Assembly (NCBI RefSeq): GCF_036884655.1
Contig: NC_088340.1
Span: 8,822,501 to 8,886,500, forward strand
DNA length: 64,000 nt
From: Musa acuminata AAA Group
Lineage: Eukaryota > Streptophyta > Magnoliopsida > Zingiberales > Musaceae
Direction: 5' to 3'
In this document: positions 38,318-48,549 of the stretch, one piece after another
How the letters are laid out: each line of letters opens with the position of its first letter
How positions within the stretch are numbered: the stretch's first letter is position 1
The notes under the pieces: generated by a model
Databases searched by the model: none
Seen by the model: only the letters and a program-made list of their open reading frames with translations
What the model was told of the DNA's origin: nothing
Position numbers and translations under genes: made by a program

Positions 38318-39316
38318 TTCGCAACCCGATGAGAAATAAACTTAGATTGATCTCTCATTATAGCCTAAGCATCGGCAGGGGGCCGCTGCTTCTGCTGTGA
38401 ATGATTATTTATATCAGTGAGGTGGTAGCAGGTGGAGCAAGGCGATGGTGGATGAACGAAGGCTTCGCTGCTTCACCTTGTTTTGTGTTCTGTACTGAGG
38501 CCTTACAAATATTTTAGAGCTCAAACTAGCTAATTTTGATGTGTAACATCAAGTGATGCATCTTGTCTCCCTCGAGGGAGAACATCTGTCCTCTCTGTAC
38601 GTTTTATGGATCACGATATGTTTTCTGTTTGAGTTTTGTTTTGTACGCAGTTTGAAGTTATGAAATGAATTTAGTTTCTTGAAGAATCAATTGTTCATTG
38701 TTCTTATGGAATCACCGTTGGACTTGAAACTGATGATAGTCGACCTATTTGATTTTTCTTTTAAAGGAAATATGTTACGAAATGGATTTTAAAAACTACA
38801 GCAAAGTATACGAATAACATTGATAGTCCATGTGTTTGGATTTTGAATTCCTCTTACATATCTCTGACGTTTACGTTCATTAAATAACTTCATATTTGTA
38901 ATTACTGATCATAGTGGTTATTGAATTTGAAAGAAATTAAAAATTTTAAACAGAATCTAAAATAAAATAAAAATATTATTAAATTGTAAAAATGTATATT
39001 ATTTTTTAAGAATATTAATATATCATTTACAAATGATAAGTGATAAAAGAAGGTAAAGAACATTGTGTAATATGATATTCATGCTATTTTTACATATTTT
39101 TAAAACATACATACTAAACTCAAGTCCAAGAGAGAATTTCATAAATTGTAAGAGAGACTTTTAATTGAAAACTTGTTTCCACGCTAGCCTTGCAAAGTTT
39201 ATAATAGCTTATTTATCATTATAAATTTTGTTATACCCTTTGACCATTAACATTCATTAAAAAAATAAAAGGCAATTTAACATCAATTAATTTAAAATTT
39301 AAATTAAAAATATTAA
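38318..39316. other. Intergenic region after CHX-b
   Basis: The first ~250 bp are 3' UTR-like and match the sequence after CHX-a. The remainder is AT-rich with no gene seen. Confidence 0.5.
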
Positions 39317-40345
39317 GATCCATTTTAATCCCTGTAGTTTTGGTCATGGATTACTTAAGCCCTTATTATTTACTCATATTTAAAACAACTCATACATTTT
39401 AAAAACATAGCATATAAGCCTCTTTTGTAAAATGTGAATTAACGTATGTTAGAGACTGCATGATATATTATCTCACAATAAATTATTAATATAATAATAT
39501 ATAATTTAAGTTTTAAAATATTTAATAATTATTTTAGCCCGGTATTTGCTATGAACCACTTAAGCTTGGTTTATTCATATCTAAAATAACTTATATATTT
39601 TAAAAAATATAGCATATAAGCTCCTCAAGTGTGAGTTAATATACATTAAAAAAAAGTCTATGGCATATTAACTCATAATAAATTATTAATATAATAATAT
39701 ATATAATTTAAGTTTAAAAAAGGATGAAAGCCCAACTTGGCAAGGAAAAAGAAGCGATGGAGGCCATAACGACAGACGAAGGCAAGGAGACAGAGGTAGG
39801 AGAGGGAAGAGGTGGAAGTGAGAGAGAGTTGAACCACCATGTCGTAGGCATGATCAGTAAGGGTGCAGAAGAGAATGAAGTGGGAAGTACTGAAGACAAC
39901 GATATCCAAGAGGAAAAAGAGGGACTAGTAGACTATTGTATGCATAACGTTGAGTTGGTCGAAGGACATACACTTGAGGCAGGATTGGAAGTTCATGAGC
40001 TCGTCATTAGCATTTGGATAGGTAGCCTTGACCCTTAGAAAAGAAGAAATCGAAGTATTTAGGGCTAGACGGTAGCGGTTCAATAGTGTTGGTGATGATC
40101 ACTTTTATAATGACAGTCTTCTTCCACCATTTAGTCTTATTTTTTAATTTAAATTATATAAATTATTATATTAATAATTTATTATGAGTTAATGTGCGAT
40201 CTTTTAACGTTTATTAATTTAGATTTGATGAAAAGGTTTATATATTATATTTTATAAAATATATAAATTATTTTAGACACAAATAAACTACAAGATCATC
40301 TATTATTAAAATCAAATGAGTAAAAATAGATTTTAACCCTAAACA
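39317..40345. mobile_element. Foldback / long-TIR DNA element with a short unknown core
   Basis: AT-rich sequence at about 39530-39716 is repeated in inverse orientation at about 40145-40345 (shared GAGTTAATATAC/GTGCGATC region, CATAATAAATTATTAATATA, TATATAATTTAA). The left arm is itself tandemly doubled, with a related unit at about 39317-39514. The arms of roughly 190-200 bp enclose a ~430-bp core of normal base composition. Long inverted arms around non-transposase sequence resemble foldback elements or MULE-type non-autonomous elements. Target duplications were not identified. Confidence 0.6.
39724..40038 (+). CDS. Uncharacterised 104-aa open frame inside the foldback element
   Basis: The frame fills most of the core between the inverted arms and starts almost at the arm junction. 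The product is very acidic and Glu/Gly-rich (MKAQLGKEKEAMEAITTDEG, then EGRGGSERELNHHVVG). I recognise no domain. It may be a captured gene fragment or a chance frame. There is no evidence of expression. Confidence 0.25.
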   Translation: MKAQLGKEKEAMEAITTDEGKETEVGEGRGGSERELNHHVVGMISKGAEENEVGSTEDNDIQEEKEGLVDYCMHNVELVEGHTLEAGLEVHELVISIWIGSLDP

Positions 40346-41200
40346 AGTTATGTAAATTTATTATAATAGTATTATACTTTTTTTCCATCAGAGAAAAATA
40401 GTATTAGCAGTACGATTTCATACCCGTGACGCGGATTCCTGCAGCGTACTGCAAAGGGACCTACAAATACGGCCAGCCACAAGACCGGTGGAGAAGCGGG
40501 CATCGTGTCATTGCGTCAGAAGAGTATGCATTGGGAAACCATGGGTGATGGTGTGGGGTTCAGGATGATTCGGCCACCGCCTTTGCCGCGCGATGAACAG
40601 ATTTTGACATCCCGATCTCTTTCCTTGCGGTCATGAAGCCGAAGAAAGCGAAAGATGGCAGGCCCATAAAGCAAGGTGGCTTTCTCTCGTTCCTTTTTCT
40701 TCATCGATAGTGGTTTCGGGAGAACTAAACCGATCGGAACGGCGTCGTTTCGTTCGTTTCACGGGCATTTGTTCGGTACGACTGCCTGCCCTGGCAGTAA
40801 ACTTGATTTTGAGCTTTGGGATTTTACTCCGTGCATTGGCTCGGTTTGCAAGGAAGGGCTTCCAAGAGCTCACTGTTTTGATTCCCTAATGCTGCGATTC
40901 TTTTAGAGCTTCTGTTGCGGCTCCCTTTTGCTGATTTGTTTTTGCTTTTGCATGTGCTTATGTTGGAGAATGATGTTGTTCGTTTTATGTAGGACATAGG
41001 GGGCTTTTTGCAAGTCATTCAATCGATCTGTTTCGTGTGATTGCTATTTGGTGATCACGAAAAGTAACTTTTTGTTCTTTCTGAAAACTACGAAACCGTC
41101 GCCAAGTTTTGCTTTTGGACGTGTTCTGAATGGCTAATATCTGTTTTTTTTAGATGTATGTAATGTATTTTTTCTTATTTGCAGGAGTTACACTGCGGAA
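40346..41200 (+). promoter_or_regulatory. MLF-like gene upstream region and 5' UTR
   Basis: GC-rich sequence at about 40430-40900 should contain the promoter and a non-coding first exon. A pyrimidine tract ending TTTGCAG at 41186 looks like the 3' splice site just before the coding exon. No other gene is seen. Confidence 0.45.
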
Positions 41201-43381
41201 ATGCAGAGGAGAAGACTTGATGTAGATGATTTCTTTGGTATCGGTGACTCATTTGCTGGGATTAGTGTCCTCGGAAGACCGGGGAGCTTGAGGTCTGGCT
41301 TCTTTCGCCGTAGGAGTACTTTCGATGACGCTTTCTTCAGTCGGTCATTTGGGGACGGACCAAGCTTCGTTCCCGGTGGTAGCAGGTTTGCTCATCAAGT
41401 AAGCCCTTTTAGAGAGAGGAGCGATCCCGGATTTCTGGATCAGCCTCCCCCAGCAAGTAAATCAACACGGCCAATCATTGAGGAGCTATCTTCTGATGAT
41501 GAAGACCAGGGAGAGAACGCGGATAAGGTGAAGGGGAAGAGCGTCCGAAGACCTTCTAGGTCGAGCAAACAGAAACAACCCTATGTTCAGGAACCCGATG
41601 AAGCAGCAGAAGGTATTTTTCTCTATTAGTTTCTTGCTGCGTTAATTGAATCCTCCTTTTGGCATCTTAAGTTGGTATAGCAGTCGATGGAACAGCTTCT
41701 CACTTCATTCTGTATACACAGGGAACAAAAGCAGACACAATCACCTCAGGAATGACTTCAGCCGTTCAAAAACAATGCTGCCACAGGGTGGTAGCTATGC
41801 TTTTCGCAGCTTATCTGTGACTTATGGTGGTCCAAACGGAGCGTATTATGCTTCATCAACAGTCAGGAGAACTGGTGGTGATGGAGTAAGTAAATCATGT
41901 TTTCAATGAAAATCTGCAGGCTTTTTGAGTTGCAGTCAGTGCGTGGTAGTGGAGGCTTTGGTTTAGTTGTTCATAAGCCAAACTCACCCCTGCCTAATTC
42001 TTTGACAGGTAATTGCGGAAGAGAGCAAGGAAGCTGATGCTACTACTGGTAAAGCGATTCACAGGATATCCCGTGGAATCGGTCATAAAGTGTGTATTCT
42101 TACAATTCTTGTTGTGCTCCTGATCGTGTGTTGTTTGTTCAAAGAAGTGCTTATGTGATCATTATCACTAAACTCAGTGGCGGTATTGGTTTTGCAGGGC
42201 TACACGGTAACAAGAAAACTGAGTTTGGATGGGAGGGCGGACATGTTGCAGACATTCCATAACCTCGATGAAGGTTCATCCAGCACCACTGGGTGATTGT
42301 TTTCTCTCTTCTGTTTTGTATGTTACATCTTATTCGCAATTTGCTTTTCCTCAGATGAACTACCAGGCTTTGAGGAAGCTTGGCAGGAGAGTGCTCAACA
42401 CAACTTGCCTCGATGGAACTCTGGACATGGTAGGCTTAACGCTAGTATGTACATGCTCATGGATTAGTCCTCGGAACAAGGAATTAGCAAAGTGTTATTC
42501 ATGATTGTCATTGCGTGGTTATAGTCCTAGACGTGAATTCCACTGTTTATTCCATGGATCATGATTGTGAAAATAAATGCTAGGACGGTTCATTCTATGA
42601 ATGTTCATTATGTTTCTGGACCCTCATTCTGGTTCCCTTTACCCCTTTCGTACTTAAATCATCAAGCTTTCTCTGTATTTGAAGTGGTAAATCTTTGTTA
42701 TTATCATCTTTTGTGGCTTTGTACAGAATCTTTTCATTGTACAATGACGTCCTCCTTTAGAGGGTCTACCTTGATTTTTCCTACCGGCAGTCTTTCTTAA
42801 ATCTTACATCTCTTAACATTCTCTTTGTGCAATCAGATGCCCTGTCACGAAATTTGGATTTGAACAAGCTATGGTCGGTCTAAGTGACTTCTCTCTCCGT
42901 TGTTTTTTCTTTAACTGAACATGATTTGCTCGAATAAACTGTGAAATGGTTTAGATTTTCTTCTCTAGTAAATGTTAGTGGCACACCCAAGTAATATGCG
43001 GTGGTAGCTTGGCTTTCATGTGATCTAATAACCAGATCAAGTTCTCAAGAAGTTGAGGTGTCTTCCAGATTATGTGATCATGACATTTTTCTCTTTTTCA
43101 TTCCTTTTTTTTTGTAATTTTTTCTTTTGTATTGATTGTGCTGTTGTAATTATTGAATAAACTTTAGCTTGAATAAATTAACATGTCCCTCTCCTATTTA
43201 TACAGATTAGGAAGAAAGATTTGAACTTTTTTTGTTTATCATTGAATCCTATTCTCTCGACTACTGTGTAGGCAGTGGGAAGAGCAGCAGTGCCATGGTA
43301 TGGACACTTCCATCGACCGAGCGGCCAGTCAGGTCATCAGCAAGCACCAACTTTCCTAGAATTCGAAGCTCGGTTTGGTAA
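41201..43381 (+). CDS. Myeloid leukemia factor (MLF)-like protein
   Basis: MLF proteins are small chaperone-associated proteins found in animals and plants; their plant role is not settled. Six coding exons join in frame to 305 residues: 41201-41612, 41722-41885, 42009-42089, 42198-42273, 42355-42429 and 43272-43381. All have GT-AG junctions. The N-terminus MQRRRLDVDDFFGIGDSFAG and the arginine/aspartate/phenylalanine-rich stretch after it match plant MLF proteins, as does IIEELSSDDEDQG near residue 90. The family core follows: SVTYGGPNGAYYASSTVRRT, GDGV, EESKEADATTGKAIHRISRG, GHKGYTVTRKLSLDGRADM, LQTFHNLDEDELPGFEEAWQ. The C-terminus is Ser/Arg-rich and not conserved in my memory of the family. 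An upstream non-coding exon is likely. The gene interrupts the CHX array between copies b and c. Confidence 0.88.
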
Positions 43382-44054
43382 GGTAATATTATTACACTGA
43401 GATCTATGTTTTGTTGGAGTCGAAGCTCTATGTTTTCGCCTTATAAGACTACACTTTATGGATGTCTCCTCTGCAAACCAAGCTGTGAAGAGTTCAATAG
43501 GCTGTCGTGTAACCGTGTGTAAGAATGACAATTTTTGTACCCTTGATCTCCTGTTGTGAACTTGATGTGTGTTGCGAACTTGTTATCATTATGTGATAGC
43601 AAAAGGCTATCCGTGACTGAGTGGGATTTGTTTGGGTGAAATCAGCACGTGAAATTTGAACGAATGTTTCTTCTTCAACTGTTGAACACAAGACTGATGT
43701 GGACAGACAAGTGCAGAACATTAGTCTATTATCATGCCTTGTGGTGTTGCTCAAGCAGACAAATAACTACTGGCATCATAAGTATCACTTCAGATTCTTT
43801 AATCCGTTGGCAATGACGACGTTATATCAAATCAGCCATTAAACTGAGTTGTTCACGAACTAGCTCGATGGAGTACGGACTTGTCAAGTTGAATTATTAT
43901 CTAAAATGTTTAAACTTAGATCAATCATAATAGATTTATCTTAATACATCCGTATATATTTGGTTCGGAATTTTATTCCGTACTTATTCCCGATAAGATT
44001 CCTTTATAGGAAAGTTACTCTAGTTATTTCGAGCTAAATATTTTAGAATTGGAG

Positions 44055-44098
<44 letters not shown>

Positions 44099-44867
44099 TT
44101 CAAAATTGTTTTATTTGAAGACTTCAATCAATGTTGGGATTGTTACACATCTTTCTCTTGGTCCTTTTGAGATTGTCTTGAACATACAGTGTAAATGGAT
44201 GTAATTGTAACGTTTGAAGAATGATAGAGTATTTATTGCATAATGTTAGATCATTGGCTATGTAACGTTAGATGTCAGTCATGTGATGCTGAACCATCAA
44301 TCACGTGGTGATAAGATGTCAGGGTGTTTATTGTATGACGCTAGACGGTTGATCATATAATAAATAGATTTCATTTTTGTTATTATCCCAATATCACTAC
44401 TAAGTACAAGTTTTTTTTATACTAAATTAATAATTGATCATTAATTTGTTGCAATTGTTAATGATTATAGATCCATTTTATCTTTGAAATTTGAATTATA
44501 TCATATCCTACTCGATATATCATCTTAAACATGGTTATATGTGCTCCCAAAAGAGACTTCAAGGGTTCAACAAGAATGTTCGGTGAGCACATACAATTTT
44601 GTTCCCTTAAATTTTGATGTTTATAAGATATAAGTTCCCCTCCTCTCAATAAATATGAAACTAAATGTGCTTACCACTTCTTTTTTTTTTACTAAGAATT
44701 CAATTCTGTTCATATATAACAATTTAAAAGACGTATTTTTGGAGTCCACGTCCATAAGGGAAAAAAAGATCATGTTATTTGGTTTTTATCTTATGCTGCT
44801 CTATTGAAAAATTACATAGGAATAATTTTTTTCTAATAAATTTTGATTTTATCCTTGTGGTCAAATC
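43382..44867. other. Intergenic region after the MLF-like gene
   Basis: Begins with the MLF-like 3' UTR. A GA microsatellite lies at 44059-44093. Short degenerate repeats (ATGTTAGATCATTGGCTATGT-type) at 44240-44350 suggest old transposon sequence. No gene is seen. Confidence 0.5.
44059..44093. repeat. (GA)n microsatellite
   Basis: About 17 GA units in the intergenic region after the MLF-like gene. Confidence 0.95.
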
Positions 44868-45799
44868 TGTTGAATCTCGTATTTTGATGATGAAACTACT
44901 TGATATATGTTTATGATTTAATCTGCGTTTTGAGTGACGCAGGATGCTTCGATCAGGATGAGACAATTAAAGCAGGAAAATCATGTTGTGCCGGAGGAAC
45001 ATGTCAGAAGATTGGACGTCGGGCCGGTGGATCGGTCGACGTATCGACAGAAGGCTTCGGGCCGTGGACTCGGGCATCGGGCCAAGAAGAGCGGGTATTG
45101 TGCCAAGGATATCGGAGTTGCGGAGTCAACTGGCCGATTGGGCAATAGGCTGCAGGAGAGGACGATGCGCCGAAGAATCGGACGAAGCGTCGAGGGACCA
45201 ATGACATGTCGGACAACTTGGTTAATTGCTTAGGATTAATTGTCTCGATCGAAGTTTTGTTTTGTTGTGCAGGATTAACTATGATAACGATGAAGACATA
45301 AAGCGAAACAAAGTGTCGGAGTCAAGCGCGAAGGATTTGTTGCGAGTTCGAGAGTTCGACGGAAGTCCGAAGGTTCGTCGGGAATGCTACCGGAACTAGC
45401 CTAGAATGAGTTGGGAGCTTGCCGAAGGGTTTTTCGGAAGCTCGCCGGAAGGTTCGTTGGAAGTTCACGGAGCTCGCCGAGAAAGATCGGAGCTTGCCGA
45501 AGAAGCTCGTTGGAACTCGCTAAGATCAAATCGTGAAGTCTAGGAGCTTGCCGGGAGTCCGCAGAATGGTTTCCAAGAGTTCATCGGAAGACCGCCGGAA
45601 GTTTGCCCGAAGCTCGCCAGAAGAAGTCTTGACTTGCGGACTTTGTAATAGCTTAGAAAATGTCTTTAAAATCATAGTTAGCACGTTAATTAGGGTTAGG
45701 ATTAGGTGTTAATCCTATAACCCAAGTAGGGGCCAATTAGGCTCAAGTTCGGATTGGTTTGGGCCAAGTTTGGAGCCAAACCAAGTGAGCTGAAATAGT

Positions 45800-46390
45800 G
45801 AAAGAGGTGCAACCGCCCCAGCAAGAGGTGCCACCGCCCAGGCTAAGTCTCCCAGCGAGACTGGGCGGTGCAACCGCTCCAGCCAGGAGGTGCAACCGCC
45901 CAGGGCTCAGTCTCCAAGCGAGATTGGGCGGTGCAACCTCCTCTGTCGAGAGGTAGCACCGCCAGAGCTCAAGTTTCGAGCTCTGGCAGGCGATGCAACC
46001 ACCGAGCTCGGTCTTCGAGCTCTAGCAGAGAGCTGTAACCTCTCTGGACAGGAGATGCACCGCCTGAGCTCGGTCTTCGAGCTCTGGCAGAGTGGTGCAA
46101 CCACCTCTGGCAGAGTGATGCAACCACCTCTGGCAGAAGGGGCGATCACCTCTGGCAGAGAAGAGAAACTTCTCTGGTCAGGAGATGCACCGCCTGAGCT
46201 CGGTCTTCGAGCTCTGGCAGGAAGGTGCAACCACCCCTGACAGAGAAGGTGCAACCGTCTGAGCTCAGTCTTCGAGCTCTGCCAGGCGGTGCCACCTCTC
46301 CAGTCGAGAGGTGCAACCGCCTGAGCTCAGACTTCGAGCTCTGCCAGGCGGTGCCACCTCTCCAGTCAAGAGGTGCAACCGCCTGATCCC
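45800..46390. repeat. GC-rich degenerate tandem repeats inside the solo LTR
   Basis: Many variants of GGTGCAACCGCC and GAGCTCGGTCTTCGAGCTCT follow one another with spacings of about 30-90 bp. Open frames on both strands here reflect the repeat. The LTRs at 56378-57620 and 62581-63858 carry an analogous block built on GGTACCATCGCC. Confidence 0.75.
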
Positions 46391-46982
46391 GGAATTCCGG
46401 GATTTGATCGTTTTGAGCTCGAAATTTGAATTGGGTTGGGGCCTATAAATACCCCACCCATTCAGCACTGAAAAGATACAGATCCACAACGAATTCTTGA
46501 TCTTTTCTGTGATTCTAAGAGCTCAAATTTGTGTAAAGTCCAAAAGTTCTCCTCTTTCTGTTCTTCAAGTCTTGAGTTGTAAAGAGAGGAGAGAAAGGAT
46601 CTGTAAGGGTTGTCTCCTGAGCCCGTCAAAAGGAGTGAAACTGTAAAAGGGCAGTTGGCCTTCGCCCATTGAAGGAAGGCACCTAGTTGACGTCGGCAAC
46701 CTCGTCGGTGGAGGAAGCCAAAAGTGGAGTAGGTCAAGGCTGACCGAACCACTCTAAATCTCTGGTTTGCGTTTATTTTTGAGCACTTTATCATTACTGC
46801 AAACCTCCTTCATTACTACTGCTCTCTGCGCTTTCACGAACAAGTTCTAAGTGTTGTTCTTCCGAATCTGCATTCAGACGTAAATCGGCTTTCCTCGCAC
46901 AATCATCAGATCTCAGTTCATGTTTACGTCTTGATTTCAACTGCATAACTACCTTCTGCGAGTATACAAACGAGTTTCAAAG

Positions 46983-47335
46983 TTTAGACGTAAATCTACG
47001 TCTAGACGTAAAACTGCGTTTAGACGTAAATCTGCGTTTAGATGTAAATCTGCGTTTAGACGTAAATCTGCGTTTAGACGTAAAACTGCGTTAAGACGTA
47101 AATCTGAGTTTAGACGTAAATCTGCGTTTAGACATAAAACTGCGTTTAGACGTAAATCTGCATTTAGACGTAAAACTGCGTTTAGACGCAAATCTGAGTT
47201 TAGACGAAAACTGCGCTTAGACGCAAACTGTGTTTAGACGCAAACTGCGCTTAGACGCAAACTGTGTTTAGACGCAAACTGCGCTTAGACGCAATCTGCG
47301 CTTAGACGCAAACTGCACCTAGATATAAACTGAGA
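46983..47335. repeat. 18-bp (becoming 17-bp) minisatellite inside the solo LTR
   Basis: About 19-20 units of GTTTAGACGTAAATCTGC with point changes. Toward 47210 the unit shortens to 17 bp (ACGCAAACTGCGCTTAG). Because 18 is a multiple of three, the minus strand stays open as a repeated RLNADL peptide. This is not a real gene. Confidence 0.92.
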
Positions 47336-47451
47336 ATTAGCTTTTGCATCATAATAGTTTTTATTGAACGAACGCAGCTTTCGGTTTTAATCGCTGTAAA
47401 ATTTCCGCTGCACTAATTCACCCCCCCCTCTTAGTGCTCTCGATCCTAACA

Positions 47452-48549
47452 AAATCATTATTTTTTCTGAATCGATTCACTAAATAGATCAACCCTATTC
47501 CCCCTCTTTTGTCTCTTCTTCTTTCTTTTCCTCCTCTTCTTTATCTTCTTAGGACATCGATGATGAATAAATTACTATTCAAATTATATTCAAAGGAGTT
47601 TTTTTTTTAAATAAAGATCAAGAGTATATTTTTTGAAATAATTATTTAAAACAACCAATGTACAACAAGCTTCATAGGAATGATCTAAAATATACTCATA
47701 ATACCTCAAAACTTACATCAATCAAATAAATCTCAACCGGTCGTTTGGATGGATTATTTAGTAATAGAATAGGGCCTCTGATGATGAGTGATAACTCAGC
47801 ATACACTTTTTATAGTTTTATTTATGTAATATTTTAAAATCATACACATAAAATATTTAATTATAATCCTTAAATGATTCTATTTCAAGTTACAATTTTG
47901 AATACATTTAGTTTTGAGTTCTTATAATATTTTATTACGAAATAAAATGGTTTAGCTATAAATTATTATTTGATTGGCGACCACCATTATGTCATGGAGA
48001 AAATTTTATCTTGGAGAAAATTTTATCAATTTTTTTTACAAATTATAGTTTATATTAATAATTATTGGTGTCTTAAATTGTAATTTTCTTCGTTTATGCT
48101 ATAGATAGCGTGATATATCTCCAACTCCTTGAGGACAGTGATCATTTTTTGTCACATTGGTTTGTTCTCATCAGAGGTTCGGAAAAGAATTGGGTGAGAT
48201 ATCATTTGCACTCCATAAAATTTTGAAATTTATGTTGGTTAGATCAAAATTGGTCGAACTTGATCCAATCAAATGACACTATGTTCGGTCTCACCCTACC
48301 GAATTAGTTTCCGGCGGCACGGGGATTGCTCGATGTCGTCGGTCAACTGTTGCAATTTGAACTCCATCGCGAAACAAGGAACGTCATCAGATTGATCGGG
48401 CCATTTCTCCACCACCTGTTAGCCTTTCCTCCTCTCACTCTCTCGATCGTTGCCCTTCTCCTTCCCTGCTTCCCTCTGCACATCTCTCTCTCCCTCCCTC
48501 CCTCCCTCCCTTCCTGCATCTATCCCGGTGTCTCCGTGCCCTGAGGAAG
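47452..48549 (+). promoter_or_regulatory. CHX-c upstream region
   Basis: AT-rich up to about 48200. Then come GGTCAA at 48341-48346, the block shared by the CHX promoters (about 48361-48412) and a pyrimidine-rich leader (48420-48520). No other gene is seen. Confidence 0.5.

Larger units (their letters stand above)
44868..47451 (+). mobile_element. Solo LTR, 2584 bp, target duplication AAATC
   Basis: Starts TGTTGAATCTCGTATTTTG and ends GCTCTCGATCCTAACA. The 5-bp AAATC flanks it exactly on both sides (44863-44867 and 47452-47456). GCCTATAAATACCCC at about 46441 is a likely promoter. Start and end resemble the LTRs of the Copia-type element at 56378-63858 (TGTTGAATCTCG, AATTCACCCCCCCCTCTTA), so the two are related families. 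It contains two repeat arrays, listed separately. No internal element is attached. Confidence 0.9.

Noticed and set aside
37312..38400. 362-codon frame in another phase of CHX-b exon 3
   Set aside because: Arg/Pro-rich low-complexity shadow of the genuine CHX-b reading frame.
46949..47191. Minus-strand peptide of repeated RLNADL units
   Set aside because: It is the 18-bp minisatellite read in frame, not a protein gene.
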